64,000 nucleotides of DNA from Alphaproteobacteria bacterium Ga0077535 (GTDB taxonomy: Bacteria > Pseudomonadota > Alphaproteobacteria > Caulobacterales > Aquidulcibacteraceae). The translations under genes and the position numbers were made by a program. Shown piece by piece: positions 28,068-38,495 of the stretch. The stretch is taken from assembly GCA_001464425.1 (NCBI GenBank), contig LNEK01000040.1:172890-236889 (forward strand), written 5' to 3'. Each line of letters starts with the position of its first letter. Positions within the stretch are counted from its first letter, which is position 1. A model generated the notes under the pieces. The model saw nothing but the letters and a program-made list of their open reading frames with translations. It was not told the origin of the DNA and searched no databases.

Positions 28068-28143
28068 GCCGAGGAGCGTTGCGACGGTCGCCTGAGCGGC
28101 CGCCAGGCTCGACGGGATTCCAGCTTTGGAAACGACGCTCGCG
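28068..28143 (+). ncRNA. S-adenosylhomocysteine (SAH) riboswitch upstream of ahcY
   Basis: The conserved core of the SAH riboswitch is present in order: CCGAGGAGCG (from 28069), TTGC, a variable GC hairpin, CCAGGCTCG (28103-28111), and a closing AACGACGCTC (28131-28140). GAGCG at 28074-28078 pairs with CGCTC at 28136-28140 to close P1, and GGCTCG can pair with CGAGG to give the pseudoknot. High SAH binds the RNA and switches on SAH hydrolase synthesis. The ahcY ribosome site AAGGAGG (28152-28158) lies ~10 nt after the element. Confidence 0.9.
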
Positions 28144-28165
28144 AACTCTCGAAGGAGGGCGCGCG

Positions 28166-29563
28166 ATGAGCGCTAAAGATTACGTCGTGAAAGACCTGAG
28201 CCTCGCTGATTGGGGCCGCAAGGAAATCGAAATCGCCGAAACTGAAATGCCGGGCCTGATGGCCGTGCGCAAAGAGTACGGCCCGAAGCAGCCGCTGAAA
28301 GGCGCCCGCATCGCCGGCTCGCTCCACATGACGATCCAAACCGCCGTGCTGATCGAGACGCTGCAAGCGCTCGGCGCCGAAGTGCGCTGGGCCTCGTGCA
28401 ACATTTTCTCGACGCAGGACCACGCCGCCGCCGCGATCGCCGCGCGTGGCACGCCGGTCTTCGCCGTGAAGGGCGAGACGCTCGACGAGTATTGGGACTA
28501 CGCCCACCGCATCTTCGAATGGCCGAACGGCCAATACGCCAACATGATCCTCGACGACGGCGGCGACGCGACGTTGCTGTGCGTGCTTGGTCCGAAGGCC
28601 GAGAAGGACGCTGACTTCCTCGAGCATCACTCGAACGAAGAAGAGCAGGCGCTGTTCAAGACGATCAAACAATATCTGAAGGCAAAGCCTGGCTTCTACG
28701 AGGCCATCCGCGCTTCGGTGAAGGGCGTCTCGGAAGAGACCACCACCGGCGTTCACCGCCTCTACGAAATGGCCAAGAAGGGCGAACTGCCGTTCCCGGC
28801 TATCAACGTCAACGACAGCGTCACCAAGTCGAAGTTCGACAACCTCTACGGCTGCCGCGAGTCTCTGGTCGACGCCATCCGCCGCGGCACTGACGTGATG
28901 CTTTCGGGCAAAGTCGCTGTCGTCGCTGGCTACGGCGACGTCGGCAAAGGCTCGGCTGCTTCGCTCCGCCAAGGCGGCGCGCGCGTTAAGGTGACGGAAG
29001 TCGATCCGATCTGCGCACTGCAGGCGGCGATGGAAGGCTATGAAGTCGTCACCATGGACGATGCGGCGCCGCACGCCGATATCTTCGTGACCGCGACGGG
29101 CAACAAGGACGTCATCACCGTCGATCACATGCGGGCGATGAAGAACAACGCCATCGTCTGTAATATCGGCCACTTCGACAGTGAAATTCAGGTCGCTGGC
29201 CTGAAGAACTTCAAGTGGGACGAGATCAAGCCGCAAGTCCACCACATCGAGTTTCCGGACGGCAAGAAGATCATCCTTCTCTCTGAAGGTCGTCTCGTGA
29301 ACCTCGGCAACGCCACCGGCCACCCGAGTTTCGTGATGTCAGCGTCGTTCACCAACCAGACGCTGGCGCAGATCGAACTCTGGACCAACGGCAAGGCCTA
29401 CAAGAACGAAGTCTACACGCTGCCGAAGCACCTCGATGAAAAGGTCGCCACACTTCACCTCGACAAGCTGGGCGTGAAGCTGACGAAGATGAGCAAAGAG
29501 CAGGCCGATTACATCGGCGTGCCGACATCGGGTCCGTTCAAGCCGGATCACTATCGCTACTAA
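28166..29563 (+). CDS. ahcY: adenosylhomocysteinase
   Basis: 465 residues from ATG 28166, preceded by AAGGAGG. The enzyme cleaves S-adenosyl-L-homocysteine to adenosine and homocysteine with bound NAD, relieving inhibition of methyltransferases. Conserved segments are [33 protein letters not shown], the NAD-binding [20 protein letters not shown] and the C-terminal KPDHYRY. The active-site Lys is in [11 protein letters not shown]. Expression is likely controlled by the SAH riboswitch in its leader. It lies within the same region as chvI-chvG-ptsH, as in Rhizobiales, though five genes intervene. Confidence 0.97.
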   Translation: MSAKDYVVKDLSLADWGRKEIEIAETEMPGLMAVRKEYGPKQPLKGARIAGSLHMTIQTAVLIETLQALGAEVRWASCNIFSTQDHAAAAIAARGTPVFAVKGETLDEYWDYAHRIFEWPNGQYANMILDDGGDATLLCVLGPKAEKDADFLEHHSNEEEQALFKTIKQYLKAKPGFYEAIRASVKGVSEETTTGVHRLYEMAKKGELPFPAINVNDSVTKSKFDNLYGCRESLVDAIRRGTDVMLSGKVAVVAGYGDVGKGSAASLRQGGARVKVTEVDPICALQAAMEGYEVVTMDDAAPHADIFVTATGNKDVITVDHMRAMKNNAIVCNIGHFDSEIQVAGLKNFKWDEIKPQVHHIEFPDGKKIILLSEGRLVNLGNATGHPSFVMSASFTNQTLAQIELWTNGKAYKNEVYTLPKHLDEKVATLHLDKLGVKLTKMSKEQADYIGVPTSGPFKPDHYRY

Positions 29564-29568
29564 GCCCG

Positions 29569-29600
29569 AACGGCCCCTCGAAAGAGGGGCCGTTTTGCTT
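29569..29600 (+). terminator. intrinsic terminator after ahcY
   Basis: AACGGCCCCTC pairs with GAGGGGCCGTT around a GAAA tetraloop, followed by TTGCTTTT, 5 nt after the stop codon. A textbook Rho-independent terminator. Confidence 0.9.
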
Positions 29601-29694
29601 TTCGGCCCTGCGCTCTCCACCGCCCGACCGCTTCGCCGCATTGCAGGCGCCATCATGCGCGTGCATGTAAGGCGCGGCGCAGGTGGGGGCCGAA

Positions 29695-30390
29695 ATGCTC
29701 GTTAGAGCAACACGCACAGCATCAGCTTTGACGATCCGCGCGGTGTTTTACATCGCGCTGTTCGTGCTGGTTGTGGTCGTGCACATGGCGCTGACCGGCG
29801 CGCTGCGTGAGATGGGCTGGAACGGGGGTCTCGCGCTTACAGCCTCCGGCGCTGCCGTGCTGGCGCTGGTGCTGGTCATGATCAACCTCGCTGACTGGGT
29901 GCGCGCCTGGTTGGCGGAGCGTCAGGAGCTGCAGCGCGTGCGCCTGCGCTTACCGTCGGGGCCGTGCTGCGTCGTGTGGCAAACGCCCGAGCCCGTCGCC
30001 GACGAGAGCGACGATGCGATGCCGTGGGAGCCGGTCGGCCACATGCGCGCGCGCTATCCGCGCCTGCCGCGCCGGCTTGGCGTGGAAGGCATTGCGATCT
30101 GCGAGTTCGAAGTGGGCGCGGACGGACGCGCCAAGAACATCAGCTGCGTCGATGCTTGGCCGTCTGACGTCTTCTACCGCGCCGCGCGCGAGGCGCTCCA
30201 GCACGCGCAGTTTCAACCGAAGTACGACGTGCATGTGCGCTTTGGCGCCAGCTACCGAATGCCGTTCGTGTTCCGCATCGCCGGCGCCTCGAAGATTCGC
30301 GATGGCGGCCAGCGTGCGCGTCGTTTGCGGCCGCGCTTGGCGGCGGCGCAACGCGCAGTGAAGAAAATCCAAGGCGGCGGCGCACAATAG
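29695..30390 (+). CDS. membrane-anchored protein with TonB-like C-terminal domain
   Basis: 231 residues from ATG 29695 (GTG 29683 is an in-frame alternative). Two hydrophobic helices near the N-terminus (VFYIALFVLVVVVHMAL and LALTASGAAVLALVLVMI) anchor it. Residues ~115-200 follow the TonB C-terminal pattern: RYPRLPRRLGVEG, CEFEVGADGRAKNISCVDAWPS, AAREALQHAQFQPKY. The tail is Arg-rich. A proline-rich periplasmic spacer, typical of real TonB, is absent, so outer-membrane receptor energisation is doubtful. The terminator of ahcY separates it from the gene before. Confidence 0.7.
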   Translation: MLVRATRTASALTIRAVFYIALFVLVVVVHMALTGALREMGWNGGLALTASGAAVLALVLVMINLADWVRAWLAERQELQRVRLRLPSGPCCVVWQTPEPVADESDDAMPWEPVGHMRARYPRLPRRLGVEGIAICEFEVGADGRAKNISCVDAWPSDVFYRAAREALQHAQFQPKYDVHVRFGASYRMPFVFRIAGASKIRDGGQRARRLRPRLAAAQRAVKKIQGGGAQ

Positions 30391-30590
30391 TCGCGCACAC
30401 GCAACGAGCCTTGCGCGCGCCGCCTGTTAACCCATTGAACTTTCTTAACTTAACCCCGCATTCATCATTTTCACCGCTTGTTAACGGTTCTCGTCACCGC
30501 GCGGCGTGCAATCGCGCGCGCAACGCGGGACACTGACTGTCGGGGTCTGGCGATTCGTTTCGCCATCATGATGGAACTAGGGGTCGGCTT

Positions 30591-33032
30591 TTGGACGGCG
30601 GATTCGCAAGCCTGCTTGTGGCGGGTGGCTCGGCGTCGATCGCAGTCGCGGCGCTTTTATGGGCGCTGCGCGTCACTGATGGCGCGCGCGGCAGCGTAGA
30701 GACGTGGAAAAAACGCGCGCGCGATCTTGAGGACAAGATCGCGTGGGCTGACGCTATCTTTGGCGCACACCCCGGCATCGTGCTGATCTGGGAAGACACG
30801 CTCACCAATCCCGGCGAAGGCGATTGGGGCAAGCCGCGCATCTACGGCTCGCCGCTCGCGCTCGCGAGCCTGCTGCGCTTCAGCGATGCGGCCGTCGCGG
30901 CCGAGCCGCCGGTGCGCATCCTGCAGGGCCTTTCCGTTTTCGATGCGACAGACGCAACCGGCGCGCTCACGCGCCTCGCGCCTGCGATCACGCGTCTGCG
31001 CCGCGATGGCGCCGCGTTCTCGATCAAGATTTCGACGCCGGACGGCGTTTACGTGGAAGTCGACGGCCGCACGGCAGGCGCTCGCGCCGTTGCATGGATT
31101 CTCGACGCCAGCGTGCGCGGCGTGGAAGAGGGCGCAGCAGGCGGCCGTATCGGCAGCAGCGGCCACGAAGTCATCGCCCGCGATCCGGCCGCATTCCTCG
31201 AAATGTGGAACGGCGCGCCGTTCATGGCCTGGCGCGTCAATGGCGCGCTCAAGCTTGAATGGGCCAACCCCGATTATCTCGCCGCGCTCGAAGCCAAGAC
31301 GCTTGATCAAGCGCTCGCGCGTAATCTGCAGCTCGACCAAGGCGCCGTCGATCTCGCGCGCAAGGCGATTGAGCTCGGCGAAGCGGTTGAAGAAACCCGC
31401 TCCGCCGTCGTCGGCGGCCAGCTGCGCACTTTGCGCCTGCGCATGAGCCCCGTCGCCGGCGGCGCGGCCGGCATCGCCATTGACGTCACCGAAAGCGAAG
31501 CCGCGCGCGAACTGCTCTCCAAACAACAGCGCGCGCACGATGAAACTTTGAACCACCTCGCCGAAGGCATCGCCGTCTTCGATCAAGGCAAGCGCATCAC
31601 CTTCTACAATCGTGCTTTCGAAGCCATGTGGGGCCTCGATCCGGCCTTCCTCGCCGATCGCCCGGTGCACGCCGCCTGGCTCGATCACCTGAAGGAAAAG
31701 CGCAAACTGCCGGCGCACGCCAATTACGCCGAATGGCGCGCCCGCGAACTCGCGCTCTATCAAGAGCACGACAATCTGCCGGAAGATCTCTGGGTGCTGC
31801 CAGATGCGCGCATGCTGCGCGTCGCGCGCCAGCCGCACCCGAACGGCGGCATGCTGATGATCTTCTCCGACATCACTAACGAAGTGTCGCTGAAGAGCCA
31901 GTACGACGCGCTGGTGCAAACGCAGAAGGCCGCGCTCGACAAACTTCACGAAGCCATCGTCGTCTTTGGCCTCGATGGCCGCTTGAAGCTCTCCAACGCC
32001 GCCTTCGCCGCGATGTGGAAGGTCGAGCCCGACGCGCTCGAAAACGAAGCGCCGTTCGATCGCGTCGTCGAGCTCTGCCAGCATCTCTTCCACGACCGCG
32101 CCGAGTGGGCGCGCGTGCGTGGCCGCATCACCGATCCGTCGCCGGAAGCGCGCACCGAATATCGCGGCGAGATGCGCCGCAGCGACGAGAGCGTGCTGAA
32201 ATTCCTCACCCGTCCGCTGCCGGATGGCGCAACCTTGGTGGCCTTCCAGGACATCACCGCCGATCGCCGCGTCGAAGAAGCGCTGCGCGAGCGCGCTGAA
32301 GCGTTTGAGCAAGCCGATCAGCTGAAGGGCCAGTTCGTCGAGAACGTCTCCTACCAGCTGCGTAATCCGCTGCAGGCGATCTACGGCAACGCCGAATTGC
32401 TGCAGGCGAAAGTGTTCGGCCCGCTGAACGATCGTCAGGTCGAGCAAGTCGGCTCGATCATCGAAGCCTCGAGCAATCTTTCGAAGCTGATCGACAACAT
32501 TCTCGACGTCGCGATGGTCGAGGCCGGCAATGTCGTGCTCGATCTCGCGCCCGTCGATATCTACGCCACCATCACCGAGAGCGTGCAGATGGCCGCCTCG
32601 AAAGCGCGCGACACGGAAGTGCCGATTCGCGTGAAGTGCGACGCCAAGATCGGCGAGATCAACGCCGATCCCAAGCGCCTCACGCAAGTCATCGTCAATC
32701 TGCTCTCGAACGCGCTCCGCCACACCGAGCGCGGCGACACCATCACCGTCTCCGCCGAGCGTGTGGACGGCGTGCTGCGCCTCACCGTGCAGGACACCGG
32801 CAAAGGCATGGCCTTCGATGCGCAAGCGCGCGCGTTCGACAGCTTCCAATCCGGCGATCGACGCGGCGCAGGCCTCGGCCTTGCGCTGGTGCGTTCGTTC
32901 GTCGAAATGCACGGCGGCTGGGTCGCGCTGCAAAGCGAACCAGGCCGCGGCGTCACCGTCACCTGCCACTTGCCCGCAACCACCCCCATCGCCGGCACCC
33001 CACCAACCCCGCCCTCACGCGAAGCCGCCTAA
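30591..33032 (+). CDS. divL: DivL-like atypical kinase with Tyr replacing the phospho-His
   Basis: 813 residues from TTG 30591. An N-terminal hydrophobic anchor (residues ~5-25) is followed by several PAS-like domains (e.g. FDQGKRITFYNRAFEAMWGL and FGLDGRLKLSNAAFAAMW). The dimerisation box reads FVENVSYQLRNPLQAI, with Tyr588 where kinases have His, the hallmark of Caulobacter DivL. The ATPase boxes remain (NLLSNALRHTE, DTGKGM, GAGLGLAL). In Caulobacter, DivL works with DivK and CckA to set CtrA activity and the cell cycle. In relatives this kinase gene often precedes tsaE directly; here 5 kb intervenes. The 200 bp upstream hold no gene. Confidence 0.9.
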   Translation: MDGGFASLLVAGGSASIAVAALLWALRVTDGARGSVETWKKRARDLEDKIAWADAIFGAHPGIVLIWEDTLTNPGEGDWGKPRIYGSPLALASLLRFSDAAVAAEPPVRILQGLSVFDATDATGALTRLAPAITRLRRDGAAFSIKISTPDGVYVEVDGRTAGARAVAWILDASVRGVEEGAAGGRIGSSGHEVIARDPAAFLEMWNGAPFMAWRVNGALKLEWANPDYLAALEAKTLDQALARNLQLDQGAVDLARKAIELGEAVEETRSAVVGGQLRTLRLRMSPVAGGAAGIAIDVTESEAARELLSKQQRAHDETLNHLAEGIAVFDQGKRITFYNRAFEAMWGLDPAFLADRPVHAAWLDHLKEKRKLPAHANYAEWRARELALYQEHDNLPEDLWVLPDARMLRVARQPHPNGGMLMIFSDITNEVSLKSQYDALVQTQKAALDKLHEAIVVFGLDGRLKLSNAAFAAMWKVEPDALENEAPFDRVVELCQHLFHDRAEWARVRGRITDPSPEARTEYRGEMRRSDESVLKFLTRPLPDGATLVAFQDITADRRVEEALRERAEAFEQADQLKGQFVENVSYQLRNPLQAIYGNAELLQAKVFGPLNDRQVEQVGSIIEASSNLSKLIDNILDVAMVEAGNVVLDLAPVDIYATITESVQMAASKARDTEVPIRVKCDAKIGEINADPKRLTQVIVNLLSNALRHTERGDTITVSAERVDGVLRLTVQDTGKGMAFDAQARAFDSFQSGDRRGAGLGLALVRSFVEMHGGWVALQSEPGRGVTVTCHLPATTPIAGTPPTPPSREAA

Positions 33033-33041
33033 CTCCAATTC

Positions 33042-33095
33042 CTTCTCCCCCGTGAGGGGGAGAAGGTGGTCGCGCAGCGACCGGATGAGGGGGCG
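33042..33095. repeat. dispersed palindromic repeat, GGTCGC-type
   Basis: CCTTCTCCCCC (33042-33052) pairs with GGGGGAGAAGG (33057-33067); TGGTCGCGCAGCGACCGGA follows, containing a second small hairpin, then GAGGGGG. The same arrangement, reversed, occurs between trpA and trpB (50160-50206). Non-coding, 10 nt after divL. Confidence 0.75.
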
Positions 33096-33191
33096 CGGGT
33101 CAGAGCGGCTGTTCGCCTACGCCATCGCAAGACCGTAGCTTGGCAGATGAGGCGGTGTCGGGGCACACTTCCCGCGGTTCGGGAGGATCTC

Positions 33192-33602
33192 ATGCCAAAC
33201 GCCATTGTTGCAGGGGACAATTGGGGCGCCGTTCTGGCGGCGGCCGTCGCGATCTACGCGGTGGGATTTGTCATTTATGGCGCCCTCTTCTCCAAGCTGT
33301 GGATGAGGCTCAGCGGATACACGGGCGAGCAATTGCAGCCGCACCGGTGGAAGATGGCGCTTTCGCCGATAATGCCGATCCTGACTGCGGTCGGGCTGGC
33401 TCTGGTGCTGAAATGGGCGCGCGTCGACAACCTCGCCATGGGCGTGGTTGTTGCTGCGCAAGTCTGGCTGTTTCTCGTGCTGCCCACGCGGCTCTATTCG
33501 TTCGTCTACAGCCCAGAGAAGAGTGGCTTGCTCATGATGGACGCAATTCACCTGCTGCTTGGCTTGCTCATCGGCGGCGCCATCATCGGAGGCTGGCGCT
33601 GA
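33192..33602 (+). CDS. DUF1761 family membrane protein
   Basis: 136 residues from ATG 33192, preceded by GGAGGAT. Four hydrophobic helices; the N-terminal segment (WGAVLAAAVAIYAVGFVIYGALFSKLW broken across the membrane) followed by LSGYTGEQLQPHRW fits DUF1761, a small four-helix family of unknown function. The frame is open upstream to 33066 across the repeat, which is not coding. It is the first gene of the stretch separating divL from tsaE. Confidence 0.7.
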   Translation: MPNAIVAGDNWGAVLAAAVAIYAVGFVIYGALFSKLWMRLSGYTGEQLQPHRWKMALSPIMPILTAVGLALVLKWARVDNLAMGVVVAAQVWLFLVLPTRLYSFVYSPEKSGLLMMDAIHLLLGLLIGGAIIGGWR

Positions 33603-33758
33603 GCGTGGGCGAGCGACAGACGAGACTCGCCTAGGTTCATCGCGCCAATTTGACGGCCGATCTTTCCGACTGGCCTACTCTTCATTGCGGTCAATCGCTT
33701 AGCGCACGCAGCAATGGCGCGTCGTCGCCGAAACCTGAGATGGAAAGATATCGCTCGC

Positions 33759-34355
33759 ATGACCTCGGCAGAGAATGAGCCCGCACTATTTTTGGTTCGT
33801 CATGGCGAAACCGAATGGAACAGCGCGGGTCGCTTCCAAGGGGCGAAAGATTCAACGCTGACACCTCGTGGTCGTGAGCAAACACGATCGGCGGGAAGAA
33901 CGCTCGCCGCGATGGTTGCCGTCAAGGCGCCACTGCGCGCTTACGTCAGTCCGCTTGGCCGAGCGCGAGAGACGGCTTCGCTCATTTCTCAGTATGTGAA
34001 ACTGGACATCCACATCGAACAGCGCGTCGCCGAAATTTCGCTAGGGTGTTGGGACGGGATGTCGATGTATGAAATCGACGCGGAGTTTCCAGGTGCGCTA
34101 AGTGGAAGCAAACCTCACGATTGGTATTTTCGCTCTCCTGATGGAGAAAAGTTTGAAGACGCATATGCGCGGGTTGAAGACTGGCTGCGGGAAGCATGTG
34201 CTCCGGCTCTCGTAGTCACGCATGGACTAACGAGCAGGCTAATTCGCGGTGCTTATGAGCAACTATCAAAGCAGGACATGCTGCTGCTCCCTGTGCCACA
34301 GGACGGGTTTTACCAACTGAAGAGTGGTCATGCTGAGTTCGTTCAGTCGGCTTGA
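33759..34355 (+). CDS. histidine phosphatase family protein (phosphoglycerate mutase-like)
   Basis: 198 residues from ATG 33759, with GAGATGGAAAGA upstream; ATG 33714 in the same frame would add 15 basic residues. The phosphohistidine motif LVRHGETEWN, the SPLGRARETA segment, and a second His in VVTHGLTSR define the branch-1 histidine phosphatases (cofactor-dependent phosphoglycerate mutase, alpha-ribazole phosphatase and similar). Substrate unknown. Base composition is visibly less GC-rich than in neighbouring genes, hinting at acquired DNA. Confidence 0.85.
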   Translation: MTSAENEPALFLVRHGETEWNSAGRFQGAKDSTLTPRGREQTRSAGRTLAAMVAVKAPLRAYVSPLGRARETASLISQYVKLDIHIEQRVAEISLGCWDGMSMYEIDAEFPGALSGSKPHDWYFRSPDGEKFEDAYARVEDWLREACAPALVVTHGLTSRLIRGAYEQLSKQDMLLLPVPQDGFYQLKSGHAEFVQSA

Positions 34356-34912
34356 GATCGAATGGTAACACGGGGCCAATCTCTATCGTCGAGACAACAC
34401 CTTACGAACGGCGCGAACAGAGAGCTGCTCGGTCGCTCGTCAGATCTCAAATATTTTGATAGCGTGCCTTCCCGTTTTGACGACCCCACGGCAATCTTGC
34501 GTTCCGAACCCTTGTCGGTAGCATTTTGCCCTCGACTTTCGGTGATGAAGATCCGGGGCGGCAGACGACATGCAGGAAAAGAAACGATTTCTAAGCAGCG
34601 CCGTGTGGATGGCGCTCGGGATAGGCGTCGGGATGCTGCTCTATCGAATTGTTTTTGGGTAGGCTGAATCACAGCCCCGAATATGACGGTGATCAGGCGC
34701 AAAACGCACACGCGATTGCCTTCGGCGCGCTCCGGTCCATCGATTGATCGTCGCCAGCTTCGGTTTGCTCTACGCGTTAACGCGCGTTGACCGACACTGA
34801 TCGGGGAGGCCGCCGCCATTGCAAGAGTTGGGAAAACAGGTGGGGCTCCATTGCCTCTCGCCGCGTCGCTGCTAGGCTCTCACGCGAGGGACTTCGAACC
34901 GAGGAAATAGAT
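34356..34912. other. low-GC intergenic stretch with one probable very small gene
   Basis: Apart from a 30-codon candidate (34570-34662, listed separately), no gene is supported. A 101-codon open frame (34362-34667) has no family pattern or ribosome site. The composition is lower in GC than the surroundings. GAGGAAAT at ~34901 is the ribosome site of the next gene. Confidence 0.4.
34570..34662 (+). CDS. predicted 30-residue single-span membrane protein
   Basis: ATG 34570 to TAG 34662. The sequence has a charged start (MQEKKRF), then an uninterrupted hydrophobic helix with glycines (VWMALGIGVGMLLYRIVFG) reaching the C-terminus, the usual form of bacterial small membrane proteins. The ribosome site (GGGGCGG upstream) is weak, and no homologue could be checked. 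The function is unknown. Confidence 0.4.
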   Translation: MQEKKRFLSSAVWMALGIGVGMLLYRIVFG

Positions 34913-35419
34913 ATGCGCAAACTGCTCGCCGCAACGGTCGTGCTCTGCATCGCCGTCACAAACGCAAGCGCGCAATCGCCAATTCCCAGGCCACCTGGTC
35001 CGCCGGTCGCGCTCTGCACCGATCTCGCCATCGCTGGTTGGAACGGCTCGCGTTCGCCGCCAGGCGCGCGCCTCGCTGACAATGAGGTCGCGATCTATTT
35101 TCAAGTTCGCAACAACGGCCCGCGCACCTACACCGCGCCCGACGAGAACAAGCAATGGATTTCGTTGGTGGTGACCATGCCCAGCGGAGACCAGCAGATC
35201 GGCGTAAACGTGTTGCCGCCGTCCGGTTCCGGCGCAGTATCTCTCGCACGCGGCGCAAGTTGGCGCGGTCACGTGCGCGCGACCCTGCCAGCGGGCGTTA
35301 CGCGGACGGCTCATCCGCCGGTTCGTCTTCAGCTCAACTATGCGGCCGCTTCCGCTGGCTGGTCACCGCCAGTCGATTGCAACATCACAAACAATCAGCG
35401 CTCGGTTGTGCTGCGCTAA
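34913..35419 (+). CDS. secreted protein of unknown function
   Basis: 168 residues from ATG 34913, preceded by GAGGAAAT. Signal peptide MRKLLAATVVLCIAVTNASAQ (cleavage after ASA). The mature part is beta-rich (EVAIYFQVRNNGPRTYTA, PPVRLQLNYAAA) with the look of a CARDB-type immunoglobulin-like domain, and contains two cysteines likely to pair (ALCTDL, VDCNIT). No function can be named. Confidence 0.6.
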   Translation: MRKLLAATVVLCIAVTNASAQSPIPRPPGPPVALCTDLAIAGWNGSRSPPGARLADNEVAIYFQVRNNGPRTYTAPDENKQWISLVVTMPSGDQQIGVNVLPPSGSGAVSLARGASWRGHVRATLPAGVTRTAHPPVRLQLNYAAASAGWSPPVDCNITNNQRSVVLR

Positions 35420-35480
35420 GCGGCGGCGCGAGATCGCCAAAGACGCAGCTGGGCCAACAGCAAACATTCATGAAACACCG

Positions 35481-35520
35481 TCGTGATCCCGGACGCGCGG
35501 AGCGCGATCCGGGATGACGG
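35481..35520. repeat. palindromic element, ATCCCGGA type
   Basis: ATCCCGGACGCGC followed by GCGCGATCCGGGAT: the two halves are near-perfect reverse complements with GGA at the centre, flanked by CGTCGTG and GACGGGC. The form matches common dispersed intergenic palindromes in alphaproteobacteria. Confidence 0.65.
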
Positions 35521-35828
35521 GCGGTGCTTGATGGATGTGATCGCGCTTCGAGTTGGAACGCGCAGAATATGGGGATAGCGCCGCACAAATCCGACCGAGT
35601 GCAAGCCGTGCTTATCATCCACTCATCGCTCCGCTGGAGGGCAGTTGGCCAATGTTCGACCCAATGCGACGAGCGATATGATTGAGCGTGAAGCGTGAGC
35701 GAGACGATCCGCGCACGCTGAGGAGTACGCACCGGGGACTGTCAACGAACAAGACAGCCTGCACGCTGCCGGCGCTGAGCCACGGGAGTGAAAAACCTCC
35801 TCGCGCCAAGCCGGTATAGGTCGATCAT

Positions 35829-35902
35829 GGGACGCGATGGATCGCGTCTAATTCGCGCTGTTCACGCAGCGCACTAACGAGACGAGACCCATCGCGTCCC
35901 GC
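35829..35902. repeat. inverted repeat GGGACGCGATGG / CCATCGCGTCCC
   Basis: A perfect 12-bp inverted repeat (35829-35840 and 35891-35902) separated by 50 bp. The left arm is followed at once by a partial copy (ATCGCGTC). The spacer has a smaller hairpin (GCGCTG...CAGCGC). Confidence 0.6.
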
Positions 35903-35946
35903 TCTCCATTTTTCCGGCGAAAGCCAACAAGGATGGCGCGCGCCCG

Positions 35947-36392
35947 TTAGAGCCAGCGCCGCACGCGTTTGCAGTAGGCGTCGAACGCCTCTCCGAACTG
36001 GCGGCGCATTTTGGCTTCTTCAAATGGGATGAACGCTGTGTTCGCCACCGCGAACATCGCCACCGGCGCAAGCAGCATCGGCAAACGCCCGAACCACAGC
36101 GCCGCCGCGAGGCAGATCAGCGTCATGCCGAGATACATCGGGTTGCGCGTAAATGCGAACACGCCGCCAGTGACGAGGGCGTTATTGGTGGCGGAGGTCG
36201 GCAAAAATTGGGTCTTCGCTGCACGAAATTGCAGGGCCGAGCTCAGCAACAAGCCCGCAGCCGCAACCAGCGCGACGATCGCGAACGGCCGCGCGTCGAA
36301 CGTCGGCAGCGTGCTGAGTCCAGGCGCTAAGCTCAAAGCATAGCCGGCGCCGATCAGAAGGAGAGTCCAAAGCGGCGGCGGAATGCGCCGCA

Positions 36393-36393
<1 letters not shown>
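35947..36393 (-). CDS. isoprenylcysteine/phospholipid methyltransferase family membrane protein
   Basis: 148 residues from GTG 36393, which overlaps the ferredoxin stop (TAGTG); an ATG at 36459 is in frame but would run deep into the ferredoxin gene. Four or five hydrophobic helices, then the family signature TRNPMYLGMTLICLAAAL and FEEAKMRRQFGEAFDAYCKRVRRWL. The C-terminal ExxxxxxF..Y pattern is that of ICMT/PEMT-type methyltransferases using S-adenosylmethionine at the membrane. The substrate is unknown. It is the last gene of the operon with ferredoxin reductase and ferredoxin. Confidence 0.8.
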
Positions 36394-37966
<1,573 letters not shown>

Positions 37967-38038
37967 ACTCACAGCGGCTTAGTGTTTGAAGCCTCTGCGG
38001 GCGGTGCGCAAGGCGCCCTTGATGCCGCGCCTTGGCTC

Positions 38039-38495
38039 ATGCCAGCATCCCCGCCCGTGAACACCACGACCGCCCTTGATTCGCGCCAAATTTCGCTGCC
38101 GGACCCGGCGGCGACGTTGGCGTTTGGCCGTCGCTTAGGTGCAGTGCTCGAGCCGGGCGACATTGTTTGCCTTAGCGGCAATCTTGGCGCCGGCAAAACC
38201 TCGCTCGCCCGCGGCGCCATCGAAGCCTGGACTGGTCAGCCGGAAGAAGCGCCCAGCCCAACTTATACAACTCTGGCACGTCGATCTGTATCGGCTGAAG
38301 CGCCCGGACGACGCGTGGGAGCTCGGCCTGGAAGACGCATTCGCAGAAGCCGCCTGCCTCATCGAATGGCCGGAGCGGCTCGAAAATCAATTGCCCGCCA
38401 ATCGGCTCGACATTGCGTTGAGCCCTGAGGGCGACGGACGCAACGCAGCGCTCACCGCGCACGGCGCATGGAGAACACGGCTTGCAACGATCTGA
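38039..38495 (+). pseudogene. tsaE: tRNA t6A biosynthesis ATPase TsaE, frameshifted
   Basis: TsaE is the small ATPase of the TsaBCDE system that makes t6A37 on tRNAs. ATG 38039 (or GTG 38057) starts the frame with the P-loop GNLGAGKTSLARG and APSPTYT. Just after that, near 38264-38272, the sequence becomes non-homologous, while the next frame resumes at LWHVDLYRLKRPDD and ELGLEDAF and ends at 38495. About 10-11 residues (the LVQxYEG segment) are missing; replacing ~32 nt gives 163 codons, the family size. It is the first gene of an overlapped operon with amgK and murU. TsaE is usually essential, so an assembly error is probable. Confidence 0.88.

Larger units (their letters stand above)
35420..35946. 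other. non-coding stretch with two inverted repeats
   Basis: No gene is supported on either strand. The region holds two palindromic elements (35481-35520 and 35829-35902). It lies between a plus-strand secreted-protein gene and the minus-strand methyltransferase operon, so transcription converges here and the repeats may act as terminators. Confidence 0.45.

Noticed and set aside
27953..29323. 456-codon minus-strand frame opposite ahcY
   Set aside because: Shadow of ahcY; the plus strand encodes a full, conserved enzyme with riboswitch and terminator.
30657..32969. 770-codon open frame on the minus strand opposite divL
   Set aside because: GC-rich codon bias in divL leaves its antisense frame free of stops; composition is low-complexity and no family motif appears, while the plus strand encodes a complete DivL.
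34362..34667. 101-codon frame after the phosphatase gene
   Set aside because: Amino acid composition looks random; a different frame holds the more protein-like 30-codon membrane candidate.
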